From the NCBI GenBank assembly GCA_932294295.1, contig OW028580.1, positions 11,189,374 through 11,253,373 on the forward strand: DNA of 64,000 bases. Reading direction: 5' to 3'. The notes under the pieces were generated by a model that searched no databases, had not been told where the DNA came from, and saw only the letters and a list, made by a program, of their open reading frames with translations. The position numbers were made by a program, and so were the translations under genes. The stretch is from Alitta virens (Eukaryota; Annelida; Polychaeta; Phyllodocida; Nereididae). This document shows positions 13,101 to 26,999 of this stretch, piece by piece (positions within the stretch are counted from its first letter, which is position 1; each line of letters starts with the position of its first letter).

Positions 13101-14620
13101 CAGGGGAGAAGAAATTGTCAACTGCAGCCGCCACTCATACTGCAACAACGTACTTGTCTTCAATCATTGATTACAGCAGGTTTAGCTCCATTAAAAGGGT
13201 TTATTGGGTGATTGCACGAATTCTCAGTGTTTTCAGGTTCAAGTCCTTCCAGGGTGGTAGAGGTGTCTCCATCACACCCAGTGTACTGCAAGCAGCAGAA
13301 AACCTTGTCATCAAGGATGTGCAAAGCACAATGCAAGCAGAACTGAGAAAGGTGTCGAAGCTGGGTGCTACTGGTGGAAAGTATTCAGCTTTGAAGCCTT
13401 ACCAAGATGCAGATGGTTTGTGGAGCATAGGTACTCACCTTACCCACTTTAATCCCATGACTGCTGATTCTACTCCACAAAGGTTGTTGGCATATGATCA
13501 TCCTGCAACTCGCCTGATTATGCAAGATGCTCATCAGAGTGGTCATAGAGGTCGCAATGGAACACTGGCTAAATTCAGAGAGAAGTATTGGACTCCAAAT
13601 GGAAGCAAAATGGCCTGGCAGGCGAAAAATCGTTATCAATTATGCAAACTGAGAAATTGTAAGCTTTTAGAGCAAAGTATGGGTAAATTGCCAGAGGTTA
13701 GACTCAAACCTTCGCCTCCATTCTGCCACACCATGGTGGATTTCTTTGGCCCTTATCGCATCCGAGGTGAGGTTCAGAAAAGAACAAGTGGCAAAGCCTA
13801 TGGTGTCATATTCACAGATCTTACAATGCGTGCTGTCCACATTGAACCAGTGTTTGGATATGATACTAGTTCCTTTTGGATGGCTCTCATTAGATTTGCA
13901 AGCTTTAGAGGATGGCCATCAGTGATCTACAGTGATCCTGGTACCCAATTTGCTGCAGCAAACAGTGAACTGAAGAAAGTTTGGTATGAAGTTGACAAGA
14001 CAGCAGTGACCAGACAGAGTGCAGAGAACGGATTAAAATGGATCATGGGTCCTGCTGATAGTCCATGGCAACAGGGAGCTGTTGAATCTCTAGTCAAGGC
14101 TGCTAAAAAAGCAATTACATTTTCAATTCACAATCAACGTTTGTCAGCACCTGAATTCATTACACTATGTGCTGAAATCACTAACATCATAAATGAGAGG
14201 CCAATAGGCACAATTCCAAGCAATGATTCAGATATAAATGTTTTGACTCCAAATTGCATGTTGCTTGGTAGAGCCTCGGCCAAAAATCCTGGAGGCTTGC
14301 AACCTCAAAGCAACAATCTTTCTGATAGGTACCACTTAGTACAAAGAGTTGCTGATCATTTCTGGGAAAAGTGGACTGAACTATGTGCGCCCTCTCTTGT
14401 TGTACAGAGAAAGTGGCATACACCTTCCAGGAACTTAAAGCCTGGGGATGTAGTTTTAGTCTCAGACAATAATTCACTTCGGGGTGAATACAAATTGGGG
14501 TTGATCAAAGAGGTTTTTCCTGGAGAAGATGGAATTGTTCGAAAGGTTTCAGTTTCATACAAAAATTTCAAATTGGTGAAAAAGTGTTTGAATACACTGG
14601 TGTTAGGGATACAGTTGTGA
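10142..14620 (+). pseudogene. pol: BEL/Pao Pol polyprotein (protease, RT, RNase H, integrase) with two internal stops
   Basis: The frame is the same as gag and stays open except for TGA at 12065-12067 and TGA at 12557-12559. Domains in order are as follows. Two zinc knuckles come first (about 10335-10440), the second a canonical CKICGKLGHQYLLC. A retropepsin follows, with DNGS at about 10616 instead of the commoner D-T/S-G. The reverse transcriptase has YVDD near 12008. RNase H has acidic residues in SDAS, MELN and VDSE (12596-12830). The integrase has an H/C-rich N-terminal region (about 13500-13670) and catalytic positions visible in VDFFGP, SDPGTQF and GAVESL. A DUF5641-like tail ends at 14620. 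Both TGA codons fall where Arg is usual in relatives, consistent with CGA to TGA deamination. This copy should not make an intact Pol. Confidence 0.93.
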
Positions 14621-14704
14621 CTCGTAGTGTACAGGGTCTTGCTTTACTTGTACCAATTAATTAAAATGTTTAGAGACTAATCACTGCAACTCTCATCCTC
14701 TCGA

Positions 14705-15030
14705 TGTGTTGGTATCTCCAACATTTTGTCACTGGGTGTCACTTTAATTTGACAGCCAGTGTACTTTTTGTGTGTTTCACACAATTTTCAAAATCACAGT
14801 ATTTCACACTGCATGGTTGAATGGTTTCCTGTTAGGCCATTCAAATAATTAAGCAGCCAGCACTTATAGAAGCAACATTTGCTAAGCTGTGATTTTCCCT
14901 GAGAATGTGTGTATCTACATAAATGGAACCTAGGCTATATAGACTTATCTACGGAATAAAATGATGAAACGTAGCTAAAGAGTCTGTCTGCCTTGAGTAC
15001 TATCTCCGTGTGAACCAAAATACCAGTATA
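14705..15030 (+). repeat. 3' LTR of the BEL/Pao element
   Basis: 326 bp, starting TGTGTTGGTATCTCC and ending AATACCAGTATA, followed by the target duplication GTAGC at 15031-15035. It has nine differences from the 5' LTR. I do not see a clear polypurine tract immediately upstream; the preceding bases are pyrimidine-rich. Confidence 0.96.
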
Positions 15031-15474
15031 GTAGCCTTTTGGAACGACGTGGCACAGTTAAATTATCAAGAGTACACAGCCATGTAGGAAGTGCACTTAG
15101 CAGTGAGATGCCAGACTCATGGACAGCGCCGCTTAAGTAGGGAAGTTAGTCTGGCTGTGCAGCGATAGCTTTGCTTGGTCCACTTAGCACAGCCAATGAG
15201 AGCCAGAGGACGAAGCGTGCATTATGATAGCCACGTGGGGCACTCGTGGGGCAAAGCCGTTGCAGAGGGCCAGGATGCTGACAAGAAAACAAACGACAAC
15301 AACGCAACACCGAAGTGAAATACTCTATAGTAGCGTCAGGGAACGACGTGGCAGTTAAATTATCAAGAGTACACAGCCATGTAGGAAGTGAACTTAGCAG
15401 TGAGATGCCAGACTCTCAGACCGCACCGATTAAGTAGTAAGTTAGTCTGGCTGTGCAGCAATAGCTTTGCTAGG

Positions 15475-18400
15475 TCCACTTAGCACAGCCAATGAGAGGC
15501 AGAGGACGAAGCGTGCATTATTATAGCCATGAGGGGTACTCATGCGTAGCGGGGTCAAGGCCGTTGCAGAGGGCCAGGATGCTGACAAGAAAACTAATGA
15601 CAACAACGCAACACCGAAGTGAAATACTCTATAGTAGACTTATGGAACGACTTGGACAGTTAAATTATCAAGAGTACACATCCATGTAGGAAGTGCACTT
15701 AGCAGTGAGATGCCAGGCTCATGGACTGCGCCGCTTAAGTAGGGAAGTTAGTCTAGCTGTGCAGCGACAGTTTTGCTAGGTTCACTTAGCACAGCCAACG
15801 AGGGGCAGAGGACGAAGCGTGCATAATGATAGCCACGTGGGGCACTCGTGGGGCAAGGCCGTTGCAGAGGGCCAGGATGCTGACAAGAAAACAAATGACA
15901 ACAACGCGACACCGAAGTGAAATACTCTATTGCAGCCTCAGGGAATAACGTGGCACAGTTAAATTATCAAGAGTACACAGCCATGTAGGAAGCGCACTTA
16001 GCAGTGAGATGCCAGACTCATGGACTGCGCCGCTTAAGTAGGGAAGATAGTCTGGCTGTGCAGCGACAGTTTTGCTAGGTCCACTTAGCACAGCCAATGA
16101 GAGGCAGAGAACGAAGCGTGCATTATGATAGCCACGTGGGGCACTCGTGCGTAGCGGGGTCAAGGCCATTGTAGAGGGCCAGGATGCTGACAAGAAAACT
16201 AACGACAACACCGCGACACCGAAGTGAAATACTCTAAAATAGCCTTTTGGAACGACGTGGCACAGTTAAATTATCAAGAGTACACAGCCATGTAGGAAGC
16301 GCACTTAGCAGTGAGATGCCAGACTAATGGACAGCGCCGCTTAAGTAGGGAAGTTAGTCTGGCTATGCAGCGATAGCTTTGCTAGGTCCACTTAGCACAG
16401 CCAATGAGAGGCAGAGGAGGAAGCGTGCATTATGATAGCCACGTGGGGCACTCGTGCGTAGTGGGGTCAAGGCCGTTGCAGAGGGCCAGGATGCTGACAA
16501 GAAAACAAACGAAAACAAAGCGACACCGAAGTGAAATACTCTATAGTAGGCTCAGGGAACGACATTGCACAGTTAAATTATCAAGAGTACACAAAAATGT
16601 AGGAAGTGCATTTAGCAGTGAGATGCCAGACTCACAGGCCGCGCCGATGAAGTAGTAAGTTAGGTCCACTTAGCACAGCCAATGAGAGGAAGATGACGAA
16701 GGGTGCATTATGATAGCCACGTGGGGCACTCATGCGTATCGGGGTCAACGCCATTGCAGAGAGCCAGGATACTGATAAGAAAACAAACGACAACAACGCG
16801 ACACCGAAGTGAAATACTCTATAGTAGCGTCAGGGAATGACGTGGCACAGTTAAATTATCAAGAGTACACAGCCATGTAGGAAGTGCACTTAACAGTGAG
16901 ATGCCAGACTCACAGACCGTGCCGATGAAGTAGTAAGTTAGTCTGACTGTGCCGCGATAGCTTTGCTAGTTCCACTTAGGACAGCCAACGAGAGGCAGAG
17001 GACGAAGTGTGCATTATGATAGCTACGTGGGGCACTCGTGGGGCAAGGCCATTGCAGAGGGCCAGGATGCTGACAAGAAAACTAATGACAACAACGCAAC
17101 ACCGAAGGGAAATACTCTATAGTACCCTTATGGAACGACGTGGCACAGTTAAATTATCAAGAGTACACAGCCATGTAGGAAGTGCACTTAGCAGTGAGAT
17201 GCCAGACTCACAGACTGTGCCGATGAAGTAGTAAGTTAGGTCCACTTAGCACAGCCACTGAGAGGCAGAGGATGAAGCATGCATTATGATAGCCATGTGG
17301 GGCACTCGTGCGTAGCGGGGTCAAGGCCGTTGCAGAGGGCCAGGATGCTGACAAGAAAACAAACGACAACAACAAAACACCGAAGTGAAATACTCTATAG
17401 TAGCCTTATGGAACGATGTTGCACAGTTAAATTACCAAGAGTACACAGACAAGCAGGACTCATGGACAGCGTCGCTTACGTAGGGAAGTTAGTCTGGCTG
17501 TGCAGCGATAGCTTTGCTAGGTCCACTTAGCACAGCCAATGAGAGGCAGAGGACGAAGCATGCATTATCATAGCCATGAGGGGTACTCATGCGTAGCGGG
17601 GTCAAGGCCATTGCAGAGGGCCAGGATGCTGACAAGAAAACTAATGACAACAACGCAACACCGAAGTGAAATACTCTATAGTAGACTTATGGAACGACTT
17701 GGACAGTTAAATTATCAAGAGTACACATCCATGTAGGAAGTGCACTTAGCAGTGAGATGCCAGGCTCATGGCCACGCCGCTTAAGTAGGGAAGTTAGTCT
17801 AGCTGTGCAGCGACAGTTTTGCTAGGTTCACTTAGCACAGCCAACGAGGGGCAGAGGACGAAGCGTGCATAATGATAGCCACGTGGGGCACTCGTGGGGC
17901 AAGGCCGTTGCAGAGGGCCAGGATGCTGACAAGAAAACAAATGACAACAACGCGACACCGAAGTGAAATACTCTATTGCAGCCTCAGGGAATAACGTGGC
18001 ACAGTTAAATTATCAAGAGTACACAGCCATGTAGGAAGCGCACTTAGCAGTGAGATGCCAGACTCATGGACTGCGCCGCTTAAGTAGGGAAGATAGTCTG
18101 GCTGTGCAGCGACAGTTTTGCTAGGTCCACTTAGCACAGCCAATGAGAGGCAGAGAACGAAGCGTGCATTATGATAGCCACGTGGGGCACTCGTGCGTAG
18201 CGGGGTCAAGGCCATTGTAGAGGGCCAGGATGCTGAGAAGAAAACTAACGACAACACCGCGACACCGAAGTGAAATACTCTAAAATAGCCTTTTGGAACG
18301 ACGTGGCACAGTTAAATTATCAAGAGTACACAGCCATGTAGGAAGCGCACTTAGCAGTGAGATGCCAGACTCATGGACAGCGCCGCTTAAGTAGGGAAGT

Positions 18401-19252
18401 TAGTCTGGCTATGCAGCGATAGCTTTGCTAGGTCCACTTAGCACAGCCAATGAGAGGCAGAGGACGAAGCGTGCATTATGATAGCCACGTGGGGCACTCG
18501 TGCGTAGTGGGGTCAAGGCCGTTGCAGAGGGCCAGGATGCTGACAAGAAAACAAACGAAAACAAAGCAACACCGAAGTGAAATACTCTATAGTAGGCTCA
18601 GGGAACGACATAGCACAGTTAAATTATCAAGAGTACACAAAAATGTAGGAAGTGCATTTAGCAGTGAGATGCCAGACTCACAGGCCGCGCCGATGAAGTA
18701 GTAAGTTAGGTCCACTTAGCACAGCCAATGAGAGGAAGATGACGAAGGGTGCATTATGATAGCCACGTGGGGCACTCATGCGTATCGGGGTCAACGCCAT
18801 TGCAGAGAGCCAGGATACTGATAAGAAAACAAACGACAACAACGCGACACCGAAGTGAAATACTCTATAGTAGCGTCAGGGAATGACGTGGCACAGTTAA
18901 ATTATCAAGAGTACACAGCCATGTAGGAAGTGCACTTAACAGTGAGATGCCAGACTCACAGACCGTGCCGATGAAGTAGTAAGTTAGTCTGACTGTGCCG
19001 CGATAGCTTTGCTAGTTCCACTTAGCACAGCCAACGAGAGGCAGAGGACGAAGTGTGCATTATGATAGCTACGTGGGGCACTCGTGGAGCAAGGCCATTG
19101 CAGAGGGCCAGGATGCTGACAAGAAAACTAATGACAACAACGCAACACCGAAGGGAAATACTCTATAGTACCCTTATGGAACGACGTGGCACAGTTAAAT
19201 TATCAAGAGTACACAGCCATGTAGGAAGTGCACTTAGCAGTAAGATGCCAGA
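15475..19252. repeat. Higher-order repeat of the satellite, about 2046-bp shift
   Basis: The monomers from about 15475 to 17206 recur, with their private variants, from about 17522 to 19252. Examples are the TTATAGCCATGAGGGGTACTC or TCATAGCCATGAGGGG form, the GGGAATAACGTGGC form, the AAAACAAAGC form and the CGTATCGGGGTCAACG form. The two blocks differ by only a handful of substitutions and one short indel near 15722/17769. The second copy diverges after about 19252. Confidence 0.85.
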
Positions 19253-22200
19253 CTCATGGACTGCGCCGCTTAAGTAGGGAAGTTAGTCTGGCTGTGCAGC
19301 GACAGTTTTGCTAGGTCCACTTAGCACAGCCAATGAGAGGAAGAGGACGAAGCATGCATTATGATAGCCACGTGGGGCACTCGTGCGTAGCGGGGTCAAG
19401 GCCGTTGCAGAGAGCCAGGATGCTGACAAGAAAACAAACGACAACAATGCGACACCGAAGTGAAATACTCTATAGTTGCCTCAGGGAACGACGTGGCACA
19501 GTTAAATTATCCAGAGTACACAGCCATGTAGGATGTGCACTTAGCAGTGAGATGCCAGACTCACAGACCGCGCCGATTAAGTAGTAAGTTAGTCTGGCAG
19601 TGAAGCGATAGCTTTGCTAGGTCCACTTAGCACAGCCAATGAGAGGAAGAGGACGAAGCGTGCATTATGATAGCCACGTGGGGCACTCGTGGGGCAAGGC
19701 CGTTGCAGAGGGCCAGGATGCTGACAAGAAAACAAACGACAACAACGCGACACCGAAGTGAAATACTCTATAATAGCCTTATGGAACGACGTGGCACAGT
19801 TAAATTATCAAGAGTACACAGCCATGTAGGCAGTGCACTTAGCAGTGAGATGCCAGACACACAGACGGCGCCGATTAAGTAATAAGTTAGTCTGGCTGTG
19901 CAGCGATAGCTTTGCTAGGTCCACTTAGCACAGCCAATGAGAGGCAGAGGACGAAGCGTGCATTGTGATAGCCACGTGGAGCTTGTGCGTAGTGGGGTCG
20001 AGGCTGTTGCAGAGGGCCAGGATGCTGACAAGAAAACAAACGAAAACAAAGCGACACCGAAGTGAAATACTCTATAGTAGGCTCAGGGAACTACGTTGCA
20101 CAGTTAAATTATCAAGAGTACACAAAAATGTAGGAAGTGCATTTAGCAGTGAGATGCCAGACTCACAGGCCGCGCCGATGAAGTCCTAAGTTAGGTCCAC
20201 TTAGCACAGCCAATGAGAGGCAGAGGACGAAGCGAGCATTATGATAGCCACGTGGGGCACTCGTGCGTAGCGGGGTCAAGGCCGTTGTAGAGGGCCAGGA
20301 TGCTGACAAGAAAACTAACCACAACAACGCAACACCAAAGTGAAATACTCTATAATAGCCTTTTGGAACGACGTGGCACAGTTAAATTATCAAGAGTACA
20401 CAGCCATGTAGGAAGTGCACTTAGCAGTGAGATGCCAGACTCATGGACAGCACCGATTAAGTAGTAAGTTAGTCTGGCTGTGCAGCGATAGCTTTGCTAG
20501 GTCCACTTAGCACAGCCAACGAGGGGCAGAGGACGAAGCGTGCATTATGATAGCCACGTGGGGCACTCGTGCGTGGCGGGGTCAAGGCCGTTGCAGAGGG
20601 CCAGGATGCTGACAAGAAAACAAACGACAACAACGCGACACCGAAGTGAAATACTCTATAGTAGCCTCAGGGAATGACGTAGCACAGTTAAATTATCAAG
20701 AGTACACAGCCATGTAGGAAGTGCACTTAGCAGTGATATGCCTGACTCACAGACGGCGCCGATTAAGTAGTAAGTTAGTCTGGCTGTGCAGCGATAGCTT
20801 TGCTAGGTCCACTTAGCACAGCCAACAAGAGGCAGAGGACGAAGCGTGCATTATGATAGCCACGTCGGACACTCGTGGGGCAAGGCCGTTGTAGAGGGCC
20901 AGGATGCTGACAAGAAAACTAACGACAACAACGCAACACCGAAGTGAAATACTCTATAGTAGCCTTATGGAACAACGTGGCACAGTTAAATTATCAAGAG
21001 TACACAGCCATGTAGGAAGTGCACTTAGCAGTGAGATGCCAGACTCATGGACAGCACCGATTAAGTAGTAAGTTAGTCTGGCTGTGCAGCGATAGCTTTG
21101 CTAGGTCCACTTAGCACAGCCAATGAGAGGAAGAGGACGAAGCGTGCATTATGATAGCCACGTGGGGCACTCATGGGGCAAGCCCGTTGCAGAGGGCCAG
21201 GATGCTGACAAGAAAACAAACGACAACAACGCGACACCGAAGTGAAATACTCTATAATAGCCCCAGGGAACGACGTGGCACAGTTAAATTATCAAGAGTA
21301 CACAGCCATGTAGGAAGTGCACTTAGCAGTGAGATGCCAGACACACAGACGGCGCCGATTAAGTAATAAGTTAGTCTGGCTGTGCAGCGATAGCTTTGCT
21401 AGGTCCACTTAGCACAGCCAATGAGAGCAAGAGGACGAAGCGTGCATTATGATAGCCACGTGGGGCACTCGTGGGGCAAGCCCGTTGCAGAGGGCCAGGA
21501 TGCTGAAAAGAAAACTAACGACAACAACGCAACACCGAAGTGAAATACTCTATAGTAGCCTCAGGGAACGATGTGGCACAGTTAAATTATCAAGAGTACA
21601 CAGCCATGTAGGAAGTGCACTTCGCAGTGAGATGCCAGACTCATGGACAGCACCGATTAAGTAGTAAGTTAGTATGGCTGTGCAGCGATAGCTTTGCTAG
21701 GTCTACTTAGCACAGCCAACGAGAGGCAGAGGACGAAGCTTGCATTATGATAGCTACGTGGGGCACTCGTGGGGCAAGGCCGTTGCAGAGGGCCAGGATG
21801 CTGACAAGAAAACTAACGACAACAACGCAACACCGAAGTGAAATACTCTATAGTAGCCTCAGGGAACGAAGTGGCACAGTTAAATTATCAAGAGTACACA
21901 AAAATGTAGGAAGTGCACTTAGCAGTGAGATGCCAGACTCACAGACCGCGCCGATTAAGTAGTAAGTTAGGTCAACTTAGCACAGCCAATGAGAGGCAGA
22001 GGACGTAGCGTGCATTATGATAGCCACGTGGGGCACTCGTGCGTAGCGGGGTCAAGGCCGTTGCAGAGGGCCAGGATGCTGACAAGAAAACTAACGACAA
22101 CAAAGCAACACTGAAGTGAAATACTCTATAATAGCGTCAGGGAACGAATTGGCACAGTTAAATTATCAAGAGTACACAAAAATGTAGGAAGTGCACTTAG

Positions 22201-25200
22201 CAGTGAGATGCCAGACTCACAGACCGCACCGATTAAGTAGTAAGTTAGGTCCACTTAGCACAGCCAATGAGAGGCAGAGGACGAAGCGTGCATTATGATA
22301 GCCACGTGGGGCACTCGTGTGTAGCGGGGTCAAGGCCGTTGCAGAGGGCCAGGATGCTGACAAGAAAACTAGCGACAACAACGCGACATCGAAGTGAAAT
22401 ACTCTATAGTTGCCTCAGGGAACGACATGGCAGAGTTAAATTATCAAGAGTACACAGCCATGTAGGAAGTGCACTTAGCAGTGAGATGCCAGACTCACAG
22501 ACGGCGCCGATTAAGTAGTAAGTTAGTCTGGCTGTGCAGTGATAGCTTTGCTAGGTCCACTTAGCACAGCCAATGAGAGGCAGAGGACGAAGCGTGTATT
22601 GTGATAGCCACGTGGGGCACTCGTGCGTAGCGGGGTCAAGGCTGTTGCAGAGGGCCAGGATGCTGACAAGAAAACTAACGACAACAACGCAACACCGAAG
22701 TGAAATACTCTATAGTAGCCTCAGAGAACGACGTGGCACAGTTAAATTATCAAGAGTACACAGCCATGTAGGAAGTGCACTTAGCAGTGAGATGCCAGAC
22801 TCATGGACAGCACCGATTAAGTAGTAAGTTAGTCTGGCTGTGCAGCGATAGCTTTGCTAGGTCCACTTAGCACAGCCAACGAGAGGCAGAGGACGAAGCG
22901 TGCATTATGATAGCCACGTGGGGCACTCGTGGGGCAAGGCCGTTGCAGAGGTCCAGGATGCTGACAAGAAAACAAACGACAACAACGCGACACCGAAGTG
23001 AAATACTCTATAGTAGCCTCAGGGAACGACGTGGCACAGTTAAATTATCAAGAGTACACAGCCATGTAGGATGTGCACTTAGCAGTGAGATGCCAGACTC
23101 ACAGACGGCGTCGATTAAGTAGTAAGTTAGTCTGGCTGTGCAGCGATAGCTTTGCTAGGTCCACTTAGCACAGCCAACGAGAGGCAGAGGACGAAGTGTG
23201 CATTATGATAGCTACGTGGGGCACTCGTGGGGCAAGGCCGTTGCAGAGGGCCAGGATGCTGACGAGAAAACAAACGACAACAACGCGACACCGAAGTGAA
23301 ATACTCTACAGTAGCCTTATGGAACGACGTGGCACAGTTAAATTATCAAGAGTACACAGCCATGTAGGAAGTGCACTTAGCAGTGAGATACCAGACTCAT
23401 GGACTGCGCCGCTTAAGTAGGGAAGTTAGTCTGGCTGTGCAGCGACAGTTTTGCGAGGTCCACTTAGCACAGCCAATGAGAGGAAAAGGACGAAGCGTGC
23501 ATTATGATAGCCACGTGGGGCACTCGTGCGTAGCAGGGTCAAGGCCGTTGCAGAGGGCCAGGATGCTGACAAGAAAACTAACGACAACAACGCGACACCG
23601 AAATGAAATACTCTATAGTTGCCTCAGGGAACGACGTGGCACAGTTAAATTATCAAGAGTACACAGCCATGTAGGAAGTGCACTTAGCAGTGAGATGCCA
23701 GACTCACAGACGGCACCGATTAAGTAGTAAGTTAGTCTGGCAGTGCAGCGATAGCTTTGCTAGGTCCACTTAGCACAGCCAATGAGAGGCAGAGGACGAA
23801 GCGTGCATTATGATAGCCACGTGGGGCACTCGTGGGGCAAGGCCGTTGCAGAGGGCCAGGATGCTGACAAGAAAACTAACGACAACAACGCAACACCGAA
23901 GTGAAATACTCTATAGTAGCCTCAGGGAACGACGTGGCACAGTTAAATTATCAAGAGTACACAGCCATGTAGGAAGTGCACTTAGCAGTAAGATGCCAGA
24001 CTCATGGACTGCGCCGCTTAAGTAGGGAAGTTAGTCTGGCTGTGCAGCGACAGTTTTGCTAGTTCCACTTAGCACAGCCAATGAGAGGAAGAGGACGAAG
24101 CGTGCATTATGATAGCCACGTGGGGCACTCGTGCGTAGTGGGGTCAAGGCCGTTGCAGAGTACCAGGATGCTGACAAGAAAACAAACGACAACAACGCGA
24201 CACCGAAGTGAAATACTCTATAGTTGCCTCAGGAAACGACGTTGCACAGTTAAATTATCAAGAGTACACAGCCATGTAGGAAGTGCACTTACCAGTGAGA
24301 TGCCAGACTCACAGACCGCACCGATTAAGTAGTAAGTTAGTCTGGCAGTGCAGCGATAGCTTTGCTTGGTCCACTTAGCATAGCCAACGAGAGGCAGAGG
24401 ACGAAGCGTGCATTGTGATAGCCACGTGGGGCACTCGTGCGTAGTGGGGTCAAGGCTGTTGCAGAGGGCCAGGATGCTGACAAGAAAACTAATGACAACA
24501 ACGCAACACCGAAGTGAAATACTCTATAGTAGCCTCAGGGAACGACGTGGCACAGTTAAATTATCAAGAGTACACAAAAATGTAGGAAGTGCACTTAGCA
24601 GTGAGATGCCAGACTCACAGACCGCACCGATTAAGTAGTAAGTTAGGTCCACTTAGCACAGCCAATGAGAGGCAGAGGACGAAGCGTGCATTATGATAGC
24701 CACGTGGGGCACTCGTGCGTAGCGGGGTCAAGGCCGTTGCAGAGGGCCAGGATGCTGAAAAGAAAACAAATGACAACAACGCAACACCGAAGTGAAATAC
24801 TCTATAGTAGCCTCAGGGAATGACGTGGCACAGTTAAGCTATCAAGAGTACACAGCCATGTAGGAAGTGCACTTAGCAGTGAGATGCCAGACTCATGGAC
24901 AGCACCGATTAAGTAGTAAGTTAGTCTGGCTGTGCAGCGATAGCTTTGCTAGGTCCACTTAGCACAGCCAACGAGAGGCAGAGGACGAAGCGTGCATTAT
25001 AATAGCCACGTGGGGCACTCGTGGGGCAAAGCCGTTGCAGAGGGCCAGGAGGCTGACAAGAAAACTAACGACAACAACGCAACACCGAAGTGAAATACTC
25101 TATAGTAGCCTCAGGGAACGACGTGGCACAGTTAAATTATCAAGAGTACACAAAAATGTAGGAAGTGCACTTAGCAGTGAGATGCCAGACTCACAGACCG

Positions 25201-26999
25201 CGCCGATTAAGTAGTAAGTTAGGTCCACTTAGCACAGCCAATGAGAGGCAGAGGACGTAGCGTGCATTATGATAGCCACGTGGGGCACTCGTGCATAGCG
25301 GGGTCAAGGCTGTTGCAGAGGGCCAGGATGCTGACAAGAAAACTAACGACAACAACGCAACACTGAAGTGAAATACTCTATAATAGCGTCAGGGAACGAA
25401 TTGGCACAGTTAAATTATCAAGAGTACACAAAAATGTAGAAAGTGCACTTAGCAGTGAGATGCCAGACTCACAGACCCCACCAATTAAGTAGTAAGTTAG
25501 GTCCAATTAGCACAGCCAATGAGAGGCAGACGACGAAGCGTGCATTATGATAGCCACGTGGGGCACTCGTGCGTAGCGGGGTCAAGGCCGTTGCAGAGGG
25601 CCAGGATGCTGAAAAGAAAACCAAAGCAACAACGTGACACCGAAGTGAAATACTCTATAGTAGCCTCAGGGAAAGACATGGCACAGTTAAATTATCAAGA
25701 GTACACAGCCATGTAGAAAGTGCACTAAGGAGTGAGATGCCACACTCACAGACGGCGCCGATTAAGTAGTAAGTTAGTCTGGCTGTGCAGCGATAGCTTT
25801 GCTAGGTCCACTTAGCACAGCCAACGAGAGGCAGAGGATGAAGCGTGCATTATGATAGCCACGTGGGGCACTCGTGGGGCAAGGCCGTTGCAGAGGGCCA
25901 GGATGCTGACAAGAAAACTAACGACAACAACGCAACACCGAAGTGAAATACTCTACAGTAGCCTTATGGAACAACGTGGCACAGTTAAATTATCAAGAGT
26001 ACACAGCCATGTAGGAAGTGCACTTAGCAGTGTGATGCCAGACTCATGGACTGCGCCGCTTAAGTAGGGAAGTTAGTCTGGCTGTGCAGCGATAGTTTTG
26101 CTAGGTCCACTTAGCACAGCCAATGAGAGGAAGAGGACAAAGCCTGCATTATGATAGCCACGTGGGGCACTCGTGCGTAGCGGGGTCAAGGCCGTTGCAG
26201 AGGGCCAGGATGCTGACAAGAAAACTAAAGACGACAACGCAACACCGAAGTGAAATACTCTATAGTAGCCTCAGGGAACGACGTGGCACAGTTAAATTAT
26301 CAAGAGTACGCAGCCATGTAGGAAGTGCACTTAGCAGTGAGATGCCAGACTCATGGACAGCACCGATTAAGTAGTAAGTTAGTCTGGCTGTGCAGCGATA
26401 GCTTTGCTAGGTCCACTTAGCACAGCCACGGAGAGGCAGAGGACAAAGCATGCATTATGATAGCCACGTGGGGCACTCGTGGGGCAAGGCCGTTGCAGAG
26501 GGCCAGGATGCTGACAAGAAAACAAACGACAACAACGCGACACCGAAGTGAAATACTCTATAGTAGCCTCAGGGAACGACGTGGCACAGTTAAATTATCA
26601 AGAGTACACAGCCATGTAGGAAGTGCACTTAGCAGTGAGATGCCAGACTCACAGACGGGGTCGATTAAGTAGTAAGTTAGTCTGGCTGTGCAGCGATAGC
26701 TTTGCTAGGTCCACTTAGCACAGCCACGGAGAGGCAGAGGACGAAGTGTGCATTATGATAGCTACGTGGGGCACTCGTGGGGCAAGGCCGTTGCAGAGGG
26801 CCAGGATGCTGACAAAAAAATTAACGACAACAACGCAACACCGAAGTGAAATACTCTATAGTAGCCTTATGGAAGGACGTGGCACAGTTAAATTATCAAG
26901 AGTACACAGCCATGTAGGAAGTGCACTTAGCAGTGAGATGCCAGACTCATGGACTGCGCCGCTTAAGTAGTAAGTTAGTCTGGCTGTGCAGCGACAGTT

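Larger units (their letters stand above)
8073..15035 (+). mobile_element. BEL/Pao LTR retrotransposon inserted in satellite DNA
   Basis: The element spans 8078-15030 and is flanked by a 5-bp target duplication GTAGC (8073-8077 and 15031-15035). The satellite monomer resumes after the right copy exactly where it stopped. LTRs of 326 bp differ at nine positions by my count (about 2.8%), so the insertion is not very recent. Internal order is gag with a Pao-type DUF1759 region, CCHC knuckles, retropepsin, reverse transcriptase with YVDD, RNase H, integrase and a C-terminal DUF5641-like segment. This order is diagnostic of BEL/Pao. Three in-frame stops interrupt one otherwise continuous frame, so this copy is defective for polyprotein expression unless stops are bypassed. 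No env-like ORF is seen. Confidence 0.96.
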
